Shown one piece after another: positions 1-7,988 of a DNA stretch of 64,000 bases; position 1 is the stretch's first letter; every line of letters begins with the position of its first letter. The notes beneath the pieces are model-generated. The model did no database searches, was not told the origin of the DNA, and saw only the letters and a program-made list of their open reading frames with translations. The position numbers and the translations under genes are program-made. Origin of the DNA: Candidatus Agathobaculum pullicola (GTDB lineage Bacteria > Bacillota > Clostridia > Oscillospirales > Butyricicoccaceae); NCBI GenBank assembly GCA_019115085.1, contig DXEF01000048.1, forward strand, positions 1-64,000, read 5' to 3'.

Positions 1-127
1 AGATTACTTCCGCTCGTCTTCATTTAGTAGCGCAAAATTTGAGGACTCTTTATTTCCTTATTCGGTATAGCGGAGGCGGCTGTCAATTCGACATAATTTT
101 CTTGTGATACTTTACCGTACATGAGCA

Positions 128-883
128 TTGGTGCTTGGCACCAAACAGCAAAAAACCGCCGAACAGGGGCTTTATGATAAGGGCGAGCGACCGGACGCCC
201 TAATTGACTGGCCGGTGGATGCTCTGGACTACGAGTTGGTGGACATCTTCAACTGGCAGGAGGAGGCCAACGGAATGATCTCCCAGATGGAGTTCGTCCG
301 CCGGGTGGATGTGCAGACGGAAACCATCGAGCGGTATGTCCGGGACGGTCTGCTGGTGCCCGATCTGGTGGTACCTATGAGAAAACACCGGACTTTCAAG
401 TATTTCAAAGAAGAGACTCTCCGGAAGTATGCGGAGCAATACGGCTGGACGCTCATCGACGACTCCAACCGCAAGGATCTGTTTCTGGATATGGTGCGGC
501 AGATGGACATGAGTTACTCCTACAAGCCGGTGCTTCTCAAGGCGGTGTTGCTGTTCGCCGACAACAAGGGCCGGGTGAAGCTCAGCGCCATCGTTACCTA
601 CTTCCGGGAGTTCTACGAGGCTCGCCGGACCGCTGGTCTGGTGGTGGAAAAGTCCAACAGCATCTACGCCAAGGGCGGATACACCGATGCGCAGGCCCAG
701 CGTAATATTCTGTCCAACCCCTTCAAACGATTCGAGGATATGCAGATGCTACACCATACCAAGACTTTGGGTGTGATCCAGGTGGATGAGTCTGTTTGGA
801 AGAAGCTAACCCGGGAGGAAAAGCAGGAAATTGAGTGGATTTGCAACGAGAAGCTGGAGCATTATTTTTTGCGTCTGAAATAG
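128..883 (+). CDS. C-terminal part of a DEAD/DEAH-box helicase-like protein (probably truncated)
   Basis: 251 residues from a TTG codon, with an in-frame TGA at 122-124. No Walker A, DEAD/DEAH or other helicase motif is present. The C-terminal half (about residues 130-251, starting near MSYSYKPVLLKAVL and including ILSNPFKRFEDM) resembles the tail of long Clostridial DEAD/DEAH helicases of restriction or defence type; this is recalled family knowledge, not a search. Such helicases are several times longer, so this is probably a decayed remnant whose front was lost. A PD-(D/E)XK nuclease gene starts 17 bp downstream, which fits a helicase-nuclease pair. No convincing ribosome-binding site precedes the TTG. 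It could instead be a free-standing small protein. Confidence 0.55.
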   Translation: MVLGTKQQKTAEQGLYDKGERPDALIDWPVDALDYELVDIFNWQEEANGMISQMEFVRRVDVQTETIERYVRDGLLVPDLVVPMRKHRTFKYFKEETLRKYAEQYGWTLIDDSNRKDLFLDMVRQMDMSYSYKPVLLKAVLLFADNKGRVKLSAIVTYFREFYEARRTAGLVVEKSNSIYAKGGYTDAQAQRNILSNPFKRFEDMQMLHHTKTLGVIQVDESVWKKLTREEKQEIEWICNEKLEHYFLRLK

Positions 884-900
884 GCTCTTATTCTGATTGG

Positions 901-1980
901 ATGGTGGTTACATTGGCAATTTCTCAAGTGATATGGTCTTTGGATGATAAGGTCGAGCTGCAGCCGGCAGAGCTGATCAACGAAAAAGAGTTAGAAGATT
1001 TACTCGCAGAGCATATAGAAATTCTAAATCCAGATTGGTTGCTGATTGGTCGGCAGGTACGGACAGTCGCGGGGAAATATATTGATTTGCTCTGCATGGA
1101 TCACGATGGAAACTTGGTTGTCGTAGAATTAAAAAAGAATTTAACACCAAGGGAGGTTACGGCGCAGGCGATCGACTATGCTTCCTGTATGGCGGACTTG
1201 GCCTTGGAGGAATTGGCGGAGCAATATCTGCAGTTTTCTGGTGGTCAAGTAACGCTGAATGAAGCTTATGAGAAGAAGTACGGTACGGCATTAGAAGAGG
1301 ACAGCATTAATAATAATGTCAAAATGGTAATTGTCGCCGCAAAAATGGATGACAGCACCGAACGTATCATTCGTTATCTGCGGGACAAGTATGAAGTTGA
1401 TATTAATATTGTGTTTTTCAGAGTAGTTTCGTGTGGATCTAAACGCCTTATCAGTCGGGCTTGGTTTGAGGAAAATGTAGAAGAACAGCGACCGGACCCT
1501 AAATCGATTCGACAGTGGAACCAGGAATACTATGTATCATTTGGAAACGGTGAGCGCTCTTGGGTTGATGCCAGAAAGTATGGCTTTATTTCTGCAGGAG
1601 GTGGCACTTGGTATACCAACACATTGAAGCTGCTTAGCCCGGGAGATCGGGTCTGGGTCAATATTCCGCATACCGGCTATGTAGGTGTGGGTATCGTTAG
1701 AAAGGAAGTACAACAGGCAAAAGATGTCCTGTTTTCCGTAGATGGGCAGCAGGTTGGTTTTTCATCTCTCAAAACACAAGGCAACTATTTGTACTCCAGT
1801 GATGATCCTGCGAATGCGGAATATGTTGTGCAGGTTGACTGGATCAAAACTGTTTTGGAGAATCAGGCGGTCAAGGAAATTGGCTTCTTCGGAAATCAGA
1901 ATTCTGTTTGCCGCCCCAGAGATCAAAAATGGGTATATACAGTAGAACGCTTGAAAACGGTTTGGGGAATTGACGCGTGA
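901..1980 (+). CDS. PD-(D/E)XK nuclease of DUF91/NucS-like type with C-terminal PUA/EVE-like domain
   Basis: About 359 residues from ATG 901; in-frame upstream starts overlap the preceding gene and no start has a clear ribosome-binding site. The N-terminal domain (about 20-180) carries a restriction-endonuclease-fold signature: acidic E37, D62 in YIDLLC, then VVVELKK with E76 and K78 after a hairpin. NucS/DUF91-type nucleases have this pattern. The C-terminal part (about 225-355) has aromatic and glycine-rich PUA/EVE-like features (KYGFISAGGG, PGDRVWVNIP, GYVGVGIV), a fold that in other proteins reads modified bases or RNA. A DNA-cleaving role in repair or defence is inferred from the domains and the neighbouring helicase remnant. 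The catalytic residues look intact. Confidence 0.72.
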   Translation: MVVTLAISQVIWSLDDKVELQPAELINEKELEDLLAEHIEILNPDWLLIGRQVRTVAGKYIDLLCMDHDGNLVVVELKKNLTPREVTAQAIDYASCMADLALEELAEQYLQFSGGQVTLNEAYEKKYGTALEEDSINNNVKMVIVAAKMDDSTERIIRYLRDKYEVDINIVFFRVVSCGSKRLISRAWFEENVEEQRPDPKSIRQWNQEYYVSFGNGERSWVDARKYGFISAGGGTWYTNTLKLLSPGDRVWVNIPHTGYVGVGIVRKEVQQAKDVLFSVDGQQVGFSSLKTQGNYLYSSDDPANAEYVVQVDWIKTVLENQAVKEIGFFGNQNSVCRPRDQKWVYTVERLKTVWGIDA

Positions 1981-2019
1981 GGGATAGTACCTAAGCTGCA
2001 AAGGAGGTAATATTGCCGG

Positions 2020-2553
2020 ATGAACGTCATTTGTTTCGGCGATTCCAACACCTACGGCTATGACCCTCGGGGCTATTTCGGCGGACGCTATGATGTGGAC
2101 AGCCGGTGGGTGGATATTATGGCTACAGAAACCGGCTGGATCGTTTGCAACATGGGGCAAAACGGCCGGGAGATCCCTTCTGCCGCTCCTGCCTTCCCTG
2201 CTGACACTGATCTGCTGATCGTCATGCTGGGAACTAACGACTTGCTCCAAGGCCGAAGTCCGGAGCAGGCCGCCGAGAGATTGGAGCGGTTCCTCTTAGA
2301 CATCCCTCTGGACCGAAGCAAGATCCTGCTGATTGCCCCGCCACCGATGACTCTGGGCGAGTGGGTACCCAGCCAGCAGCTCATTGACGATTCCCATACC
2401 TTTGCCCGGTTCTGTCAGGCTCTGGCGGAGCAACTGGGTATTCGCTTTGCCGATGCTGGAAAGTGGGATATCTCCTTGGCCTATGACGGCGTACACTTCA
2501 CGAAGCAGGGCCACAAAGCCTTTGCCGCCAGACTTTTGGAGGAACTCAAATGA
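2020..2553 (+). CDS. SGNH/GDSL-family hydrolase
   Basis: 177 residues, typical of small cytoplasmic SGNH esterases or lipases. Block I is FGDSN near the N-terminus with nucleophile Ser9. Block III is the GTND stretch at about residue 72. Block V is DGVHFT near the C-terminus, supplying Asp and His. The start has a strong AAGGAGG site about 12 bp upstream. There is no signal peptide. Its stop overlaps the rhodanese lipoprotein start by 4 bp (ATGA), so the two are translationally coupled. The substrate, probably an acyl or acetyl ester, cannot be told from sequence. Confidence 0.9.
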   Translation: MNVICFGDSNTYGYDPRGYFGGRYDVDSRWVDIMATETGWIVCNMGQNGREIPSAAPAFPADTDLLIVMLGTNDLLQGRSPEQAAERLERFLLDIPLDRSKILLIAPPPMTLGEWVPSQQLIDDSHTFARFCQALAEQLGIRFADAGKWDISLAYDGVHFTKQGHKAFAARLLEELK

Positions 2554-2933
2554 AACGAATTGCAATTTTACTCTCTTCTCTGATTTTGCTGTTGACCGGA
2601 TGCGGTGGGAATGCCGCAAACGGCTCTTATGAGCAGATCACCCAGGAAGCAGCCAAAGAAATGATGGACACCGAGGAGGTCATCATCCTGGATGTGCGGG
2701 AGCAGGACGAATACGACAGCGGACACATCCCCGGTGCTGTCCTGCTGCCGGTGGGTACCATCGATGAGGAGACTGCCGCCGAGGTAATTCCCGAGAAGGA
2801 TTCCGCGGTGCTGGTCTACTGCCGCAGCGGGAACCGAAGCAAGACAGCTTCTTCCACGCTGGCCGAACTGGGCTACACCAACATCTATGAATTCGGCGGC
2901 ATCAATACCTGGCCCTATGAGACGGAATCGTAA
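2550..2933 (+). CDS. Rhodanese-domain lipoprotein
   Basis: 127 residues. The N-terminus is a lipoprotein signal ending LLTGC, so Cys18 would be lipidated and the domain anchored outside the membrane. A single rhodanese domain (about 30-122) contains LDVREQDEYDSGHIPGA and the active-site loop CRSGNRS with catalytic Cys91. Such proteins carry sulfur as persulfide or act as sulfurtransferases. The start overlaps the SGNH hydrolase stop, so the pair is co-translated. No partner protein identifies the sulfur acceptor. Identification of the domain is firm; the physiological role is unknown. Confidence 0.92.
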   Translation: MKRIAILLSSLILLLTGCGGNAANGSYEQITQEAAKEMMDTEEVIILDVREQDEYDSGHIPGAVLLPVGTIDEETAAEVIPEKDSAVLVYCRSGNRSKTASSTLAELGYTNIYEFGGINTWPYETES

Positions 2934-3110
2934 GGCAAACAGTATAAAATTTATCTCGCCTAATCAAAGAATACGGAACTGGCCGATTGGCCAGATAATA
3001 CAACAACTGTGTGTCATGTTTATTTCTCAGGAACTTCCGCTCAAGCTGGTTGGAACGAAATTATACAACGGAATCGTGGATTTGGTGTACGAAAGGCGGT
3101 GACCGCAGAC

Positions 3111-3554
3111 ATGAAAATCCGGGAGGTAATTGATCACAAAAAGGCGTATATCGATTTGTTGCTGCTGGCGGATGAGCAGGAGGATATGATCGACCGTTAT
3201 CTGGAGCGTGGGGCCATGTATGTGCTGGAGGATGATGGGGTCAAGGCTGAATGCGTGGTAACGGACGAGGGCGGCGGCATTCTGGAACTGAAAAACATTG
3301 CCGTAGCGCCGGACTGTCAGGGCAAGGGATACGGAAAAGCTTTGGTGAACTTCCTTGTCCAAACTTATAGGGAGCAGTATACGGTGCTGCAGGTTGGCAC
3401 TGGAGACAGCCCGTCCACTATCCCGTTTTATGAATCCTGCGGCTTTCGTAGGCACCATTTGGTCAAGAACTTTTTTACTGACCACTACGACCACCCCATC
3501 TACGAGTGCGGGATGCAGCTGGTGGACATGGTGTACCTGCAAAGAGAGCTATGA
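3111..3554 (+). CDS. GNAT-family N-acetyltransferase
   Basis: 147 residues from ATG 3111, chosen because AAAGGCGGTGA lies just upstream; a longer in-frame extension to 3009 has no such site. The acetyl-CoA signature is visible: LKNIAVAPDCQGKGYGKALVN (V-x-x-x-x-Q/R-G-x-G-x-A), followed by TIPFYESCGF, the beta-bulge and C-terminal strand typical of GNAT enzymes. The 177 bp upstream (2934-3110) hold nothing recognisable. The acceptor substrate is unknown. The gene ends just before a bidirectional terminator shared with the convergent hydrolase. Confidence 0.88.
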   Translation: MKIREVIDHKKAYIDLLLLADEQEDMIDRYLERGAMYVLEDDGVKAECVVTDEGGGILELKNIAVAPDCQGKGYGKALVNFLVQTYREQYTVLQVGTGDSPSTIPFYESCGFRRHHLVKNFFTDHYDHPIYECGMQLVDMVYLQREL

Positions 3555-3588
3555 AAAGCGGAGCGCCCATGTGAGCGCTCCGCTTTCT
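3554..3588. terminator. Bidirectional terminator between GNAT and hydrolase genes
   Basis: AAGCGGAGCGC (3556-3566) and GCGCTCCGCTT (3575-3585) form a perfect 11-bp stem with an 8-base loop between convergent stop codons. Confidence 0.8.
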
Positions 3589-3589
3589 G

Positions 3590-4312
3590 TCAGTTATCCC
3601 TTTGCGCCAGAAAGGCTTCAATGGCCTCCACGGTCTGCGTCTGCTGTTCCTCGGCGGAGATGGTGGCGGGGAGATCCCCTTTCTGGTGGCCATAATTGCC
3701 AAACTGGGCGTGGTTGCCACCCTCGATCTCCACAATGTTCTCCGTATAGTCGATATTGTCCTCAACACTCTGGTTGAGGGAACCGTAGATGGTCAGGGTG
3801 TCCTCATCCGGATAGTCACCATAAATGTAAGCACCCATCAAAATCAGGCCGTCCACCAGATCGGGATGTTCCGAGGCAAACTTGGAGGCCATGCCGCCGC
3901 CCATGGAGTGTCCCGCTATGTACCAATGCTGGTACTCCGGGAATTGGGCAATGATTTCTTCTGCCGCATTGGCATCAAAAATCGCCATGTGGAACGGCAT
4001 ATGCACCAGAATACAGGTCACTCCCGTCTTCCGGATCTGATCCAGCAGGGGCAGATAGGCTTCCGCCTCCACCTTGGCGCCGGGATAGAAGATCATGGCA
4101 GTGTCAGTGGGATAGCTTGGGGACAGGATGGTTAGATTGTCCTGCACTTCGATAGTACTGTCCTGCGCCAGCACCTCCAAGGCCACATCCTCCGCCCGGT
4201 AATAATCGGACACATACCAGAAAAACGCACCCGCCAGAATAGCCAGGATCAGAAGAAGAATTCCACCGGCGACAAGCCATTTTTTGCGCCGGGACATTGG
4301 AGTTTTGTTCAT
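3590..4312 (-). CDS. Membrane-anchored alpha/beta hydrolase
   Basis: 240 residues from the ATG at 4312, which has a GAGGTG ribosome-binding site; an upstream in-frame extension overlaps the neighbour and is rejected. A basic N-terminus and one membrane segment (WLVAGGILLLILAILAGAFFW) anchor an extracytoplasmic domain. The nucleophile elbow GHSMGGG supplies the catalytic Ser, and a late GGNHAQFG supplies the His, as in dienelactone-hydrolase-like alpha/beta hydrolases. It lies 11 bp downstream of the EFR1 flavodoxin-ferredoxin gene, so they are probably co-transcribed, although no functional link is obvious. The substrate is unknown. Confidence 0.87.
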   Translation of the reverse strand: MNKTPMSRRKKWLVAGGILLLILAILAGAFFWYVSDYYRAEDVALEVLAQDSTIEVQDNLTILSPSYPTDTAMIFYPGAKVEAEAYLPLLDQIRKTGVTCILVHMPFHMAIFDANAAEEIIAQFPEYQHWYIAGHSMGGGMASKFASEHPDLVDGLILMGAYIYGDYPDEDTLTIYGSLNQSVEDNIDYTENIVEIEGGNHAQFGNYGHQKGDLPATISAEEQQTQTVEAIEAFLAQRDN

Positions 4313-4323
4313 AGCGGCGCACC

Positions 4324-5064
4324 TCATTGTTCGTCCTGAGGCAGATATTCTTGGATGGTGTAGCGTCGCCGCCCAGCTGTGGATTTTCCGTATTGGATGG
4401 CCTGCTGGGGACATTCGTTGATGCAGCGCAGACACTGGAAGCACTGTGCCGCCCAGACGGGTTTACCGTTTCGGAGGGTAATGGCACGGGCCGGACAGTT
4501 TCTCATGCACAGGCCGCAGCCGTTGCAGCGGTCCTCGGCAAAGAAGGGCTTGGCGCTTCGGGCAAATTTATTAAACTCGAAGCTCACAAGATAGGACTTC
4601 ACCCCGGCCAGCCCACCCTCATGGACACGGTACACCGGCTCTTGCTGTTGGATTTCCTGAGCCATCCGTTTCAGTTCCGCGCGGGCAGCGGTAATCTTTT
4701 GGCGGATTTCTCGCTCGTTGTCGGTATCGGAGCCGATGATGTAGTTGTTGGGCATCACCAGACTGTAACTGCTGCTGAGGGGGTATATCTTGGAAAACTG
4801 CTTCATAGCAAGGCCGGCGTCTCCACCGCAGGTGCAGACGCCGAAGGTGAACGACTGGGGCTTGGGCAGCTTTTTCGCAAATTCCGCCATGATCTCCGGT
4901 GCGCCCCAGGCGTAAATCGGAAAGACAAACCCGATCTGCTCGGCGCTGTCCAGATCCGGCAGCTGATTCAGGTTGGTGATATCATAGGCCTTATCCCCGG
5001 TGAGTCGGGCCAGTTGCCGGGCTGCCCACGCCGAGTTGCCTGTTCCGGAAAAATAGAAAATCAT
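4324..5064 (-). CDS. EFR1-type flavodoxin plus 2[4Fe-4S] ferredoxin fusion
   Basis: 246 residues. Residues 1-150 form a flavodoxin-like domain starting with the phosphate-binding loop FSGTGNS. Residues about 180-230 hold two ferredoxin motifs, CNGCGLCMRNCP and CFQCLRCINECP, each CxxCxxCxxxCP. This combination is the EFR1 family (flavodoxin domain plus ferredoxin), common in anaerobic Firmicutes and thought to move electrons between flavin and Fe-S partners. It is soluble and cytoplasmic, and the first gene of a leftward pair with the alpha/beta hydrolase. Its partner is unknown. Confidence 0.92.
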   Translation of the reverse strand: MIFYFSGTGNSAWAARQLARLTGDKAYDITNLNQLPDLDSAEQIGFVFPIYAWGAPEIMAEFAKKLPKPQSFTFGVCTCGGDAGLAMKQFSKIYPLSSSYSLVMPNNYIIGSDTDNEREIRQKITAARAELKRMAQEIQQQEPVYRVHEGGLAGVKSYLVSFEFNKFARSAKPFFAEDRCNGCGLCMRNCPARAITLRNGKPVWAAQCFQCLRCINECPQQAIQYGKSTAGRRRYTIQEYLPQDEQ

Positions 5065-5086
5065 CGTTTATGCTCGCTTCCTTGGT

Positions 5087-5254
5087 TTATTTTGCAATTT
5101 GATACTTGATGCGATTGCCGAATTTTGCAGACCGCAACAGCCCGAGTTTCTCAAACTTAAGCACAAATCCACGGATAGTTGCGTAGGCCGCATTGCCAAA
5201 GTCCTTTTCCAGCTGCTTGGTGGAGAACTGGCCCTCACCATAAGTCGTACACAT
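5087..5254 (-). pseudogene. Truncated C-terminal winged-helix-like fragment
   Basis: On the minus strand a 55-residue reading frame runs from ATG 5254 to TAA 5087. The peptide contains FSTKQLEKDFGNAAYATIRG followed by KFEKLGLL and a basic end. This has the look of a C-terminal winged-helix segment: a helix-turn-helix followed by a hydrophobic beta-wing. In-frame extension upstream stops at 5270-5272, and just there composition shifts from GC-rich to AT-rich. No ribosome-binding site is seen. It is read as the tail of a gene cut off by a past rearrangement. The parent family is not identified. Confidence 0.5.
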
Positions 5255-5684
5255 TTTCAATGAAATAAATCAATTTTTATATTTCAGGATTTCATCTATA
5301 TATTTTGATATAATATTACACTTTTCTTGAGGCGACATACTGTCCTCAATTATTTGAATTGTTTTCTCTGTTTTCCAAGGAATACCACCGTAAATTTTCA
5401 ATGTGATAAATGTGATATTGATATCACGTATGCTGTACAAATAAATTCATGAAATTATCCTTATCAGCGTGTATTTCTATTAGATTAAATACATTAGAAA
5501 ACTTTTTGTGATAGGAAGCGCGTAATTTATCGTTTATCAACAATATTTTTCATTCCAAAACAACACAGGTTCAATTGACAAAATAACTAATTTATTTGTT
5601 ATATAATTGATTTTTTTGTCGATTTAATATAATATAACAATACAATATTTTACCAATATTGAAAAACGGGGAGAGAATCCGGTC
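5255..5684. other. AT-rich intergenic region
   Basis: About 430 bp with no supportable gene, strongly AT-rich compared with both flanks. It contains TTGACA (5575-5580) and TATAAT (5602-5607), but the 21-bp spacer is too long for an ordinary sigma-A promoter. The promoter of the next gene is probably somewhere in this stretch. Confidence 0.6.
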
Positions 5685-7157
5685 ATGGTACTATCCAAGG
5701 GAAGAAAAATTATTTTGATCACAGCCGTGGTTGTGGCTATTCTTGTCATTGCTTATTTTGCTTATACAACATACCGTAATGCACAGTCGAAAATAGACGC
5801 TGCAATCGAGCCTATTTTGGGCGGATATGCGCTTTCTTACGCAGACCCTTATGACACCGAAACAGCGGAGGAATTTATCGAAAGATACTGGAATCCGGTC
5901 AAAGATAAGTCCTCTTTTCAAAAAAAATTCGTCAAGCAGCTGCAGGAGCAGGTGATTGACCTCTCGTTTCAAAATGCCGAGTTGGATATGGAAGACCGTA
6001 TCAGCAACGAATATTGGGACGAGATCACAAACGCACAGGAACCCATCCTGAAGATGATGCCGTTTTTACAGAAAGTCGGCTATGAAGAGGAAAACCTTAA
6101 AACCTGCTTGAAAGACTATTATCTGCGACTGGCAGAAAACGAACGCGCGGATCAGCAGGAGGCGCAGGCGGACTCCGAGCAGGAGCAGGAATTGAATGAC
6201 GCAAATGGTCTGATGAGCGTACTGGAAAAGGTCAGCGAATTTAATGATGCTGCTGCAGATTATTACCAGATCCCGGAGGATGAGATTATCCCGATCGAGG
6301 AGGTAAGTGAGCACTATCAGGCCGCGATCCAGCTTGCGCAAAACGCAGACGATCTCCCGGTTGTTGCCAAAGCCCTGTCACAGGCCACCAGCTCGCCTTT
6401 GCTCAAGGAGCAGTCATTTATGAGCAGCGATCAGATTGCCGATCTTTTCGTTGCATCGGATGCGGATATCTACACGCTGCGAAATGGGATTGGCGGCTAC
6501 TATGACATCTACAAGGACCAAGATAGCTATATGACCTATTACGGAGATTTCGCCTACGAAACCTATACCAGCGGCGGCAAAAAATATGATACCAGTGCCT
6601 TTACACCGGGACTTTGGAATGCCTTAACGCCTGGACAGCAAAGCGAGATACGGAGCGGCAATTCCACCACGACCCATCATAATTATTATTTCCTCGGAAA
6701 GGATGCCGAACAGTCCTTTGCCAGCGATATTCCCGACCTCGCGCAGAGCGGCTACGGCTATGTTTTCTGCAATCCGGACGGCAGCGCCATGTTCGTCTCC
6801 GCAAAATCTGCGACGTGCTACACCGGAAGCGGTGCCTATCCAATCAAGGGCGACTTTACCAAGCTGGTGGATCGGGCCGCGGCAAAGTATAACGTAAGCG
6901 GAGAGGCGCAATCCCAAGCGGATGATGCCGTACAGAGCGCGGTGGCAGCGTTCCTTGCAGGAAACTACGATGACACAGTGGATATGTTCCTGTCGTTTTC
7001 CGACAACGGAACTCGACTGGTTCCGATTTGCCAATTCATGAAACAAATGGCGCAAAACGGATTTTTGGACGAAGGTATCGAACTGGTTTACAGCTTCATC
7101 GACTTGTCCGATGAGGATATGGTGCAATTTGAAAAGTTTTTATCTGAACTTTCATAG
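5685..7157 (+). CDS. Unrecognised membrane-anchored extracytoplasmic protein
   Basis: 490 residues that I do not recognise. A short basic N-terminus is followed by one membrane segment (about 8-27), and the rest is predicted outside the cell. Residues 30-150 are rich in charged helices. Residues about 155-175 form an acidic, Gln/Glu-rich stretch (DQQEAQADSEQEQEL). The middle (about 260-400) is rich in Tyr, Gly and Asp, with YYDIYKDQDSYMTYYG and HHNYYFLG. The last 80 residues are helical. GGGGAGAG precedes the ATG. It is followed after 43 bp by a second, two-helix membrane protein with a strong ribosome-binding site, so the two probably form an operon. No enzyme motif is visible. Confidence 0.75.
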   Translation: MVLSKGRKIILITAVVVAILVIAYFAYTTYRNAQSKIDAAIEPILGGYALSYADPYDTETAEEFIERYWNPVKDKSSFQKKFVKQLQEQVIDLSFQNAELDMEDRISNEYWDEITNAQEPILKMMPFLQKVGYEEENLKTCLKDYYLRLAENERADQQEAQADSEQEQELNDANGLMSVLEKVSEFNDAAADYYQIPEDEIIPIEEVSEHYQAAIQLAQNADDLPVVAKALSQATSSPLLKEQSFMSSDQIADLFVASDADIYTLRNGIGGYYDIYKDQDSYMTYYGDFAYETYTSGGKKYDTSAFTPGLWNALTPGQQSEIRSGNSTTTHHNYYFLGKDAEQSFASDIPDLAQSGYGYVFCNPDGSAMFVSAKSATCYTGSGAYPIKGDFTKLVDRAAAKYNVSGEAQSQADDAVQSAVAAFLAGNYDDTVDMFLSFSDNGTRLVPICQFMKQMAQNGFLDEGIELVYSFIDLSDEDMVQFEKFLSELS

Positions 7158-7200
7158 AAATAACGCGGTTTTTCGAACAAAAAAGGAGGAAATTTCGCAA

Positions 7201-7743
7201 ATGGCACTAATCTTGATGATTGCCGCCGGTATTCTTCTTGCGTTTATCCTTCTTCCGCTGCTTGGTCCCATTGCGATGATTCTTGTGTGCGTTGCGGTCA
7301 TTGCGCTGCTCGGATATGGCATCCTTTTTGCGATTGGCACGAGCATGGCAGCAGTGGATGCCGCAAAAGATGCGGTTGCAAAAGCGAAAAACGCCAAACA
7401 GCTCTCCTTTAAAACAAGAATCAGGGCAATCCCTGAGTTTCAATTTGCCTTATCCTCTATTGAGAAATTGCTGACCTTGCGGGGCTTACAGCATACGTTA
7501 AAGGGATTGTGGTATCGGTATGTTTTAACTGATCGCATTCACAATTGCTCGATGACCGGTATATTTCGTGTGGAAAATGAACAAAATCGTGCGTATTTGG
7601 AAAAATACCTGCGGAAAGCGGTCAAAAGCGGGAAAGATTTGTCTGCTGACCCTGGGGCTGAGGAATTATGTAAACAGATTTTGGAGTGTCACGATATGCT
7701 TTGCAGACAATACCACCCAAAACAAACCAATAATTCCAAATGA
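7201..7743 (+). CDS. Unrecognised small membrane protein
   Basis: 180 residues from ATG 7201, selected because AAAAAGGAGG lies 9 bp upstream; an in-frame extension back into the previous gene is rejected. Two adjacent hydrophobic helices (about 2-20 and 22-46) form a membrane hairpin. Then come an Ala/Lys-rich helix (AAVDAAKDAVAKAKNAKQ) and a mainly helical soluble domain of about 110 residues ending in a Cys/His-containing tail. No known motif is seen. It is followed at once by a strong terminator, so it closes the transcript that begins with the 490-residue protein. Confidence 0.75.
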   Translation: MALILMIAAGILLAFILLPLLGPIAMILVCVAVIALLGYGILFAIGTSMAAVDAAKDAVAKAKNAKQLSFKTRIRAIPEFQFALSSIEKLLTLRGLQHTLKGLWYRYVLTDRIHNCSMTGIFRVENEQNRAYLEKYLRKAVKSGKDLSADPGAEELCKQILECHDMLCRQYHPKQTNNSK

Positions 7744-7751
7744 GATACAGT

Positions 7752-7789
7752 AAAAAAGCGGCACAGAAGTTACTCCGTGCCGCTTTTTT
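7752..7789 (+). terminator. Intrinsic terminator after the unknown membrane pair
   Basis: AGCGGCAC and GTGCCGCT form a stem followed by TTTTTT. A-runs upstream make it potentially bidirectional. Confidence 0.88.
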
Positions 7790-7852
7790 CACCGGATAGA
7801 CGATTCATTTTTGTCACTGGGCAGTGCGGTCAGGATTTTTCATCAATGAATA

Positions 7853-7882
7853 TTGACAACGATATGTATTTTTTGATATAAT
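7853..7882 (+). promoter_or_regulatory. Sigma-A promoter of the MATE gene
   Basis: TTGACA (7853-7858), an 18-bp spacer and TATAAT (7877-7882). Transcription would start near 7889, giving a leader of about 100 nt. Confidence 0.85.
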
Positions 7883-7900
7883 CCCTTCGTTCATCGGAGG

Positions 7901-7978
7901 GTGAGCAACCATAGAAGTTGCAAGCTGGATAAGATGACGGGTAAAATTCCCGTTTTCTTGTCCAGCTTTGTTTTTTAG
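7901..7978 (+). CDS. Possible leader peptide overlapping the MATE attenuator
   Basis: A 25-codon frame starts at GTG 7901, ends with TAG 7976-7978, and runs through the whole terminator hairpin. Its C-terminal half includes KLDKMTGKIPVFLSSF. GGAGG directly precedes the GTG but is closer than usual (1-2 bp). Leader peptides that overlap terminators are the usual arrangement for ribosome-stalling attenuation upstream of antibiotic-response genes. Assignment as a translated peptide is inference. Confidence 0.4.
   Translation: MSNHRSCKLDKMTGKIPVFLSSFVF
7922..7976 (+). promoter_or_regulatory. Attenuator hairpin in the MATE leader
   Basis: AAGCTGGA and TCCAGCTT, plus inner ACGGG/CCCGT and AAGA/TCTT pairs, form a long interrupted stem followed by TTGTTTTTT. 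It sits between the promoter and the MATE start, where a terminator must be conditional. A smaller upstream hairpin GCAAC-N7-GTTGC precedes it. It matches no riboswitch class that I recognise. Confidence 0.72.
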
Positions 7979-7988
7979 GAGCGGTATT

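Noticed and set aside
1..127. Possible C-terminal tail of an upstream gene in frame 2 (stop at 68-70)
   Set aside because: Only 22 codons are visible, with no recognisable motif, so it cannot be supported without sequence to the left.
2887..3102. A 71-codon plus-strand frame between the rhodanese and GNAT genes
   Set aside because: It overlaps the rhodanese end, lacks a ribosome-binding site and has no similarity to anything known to me.
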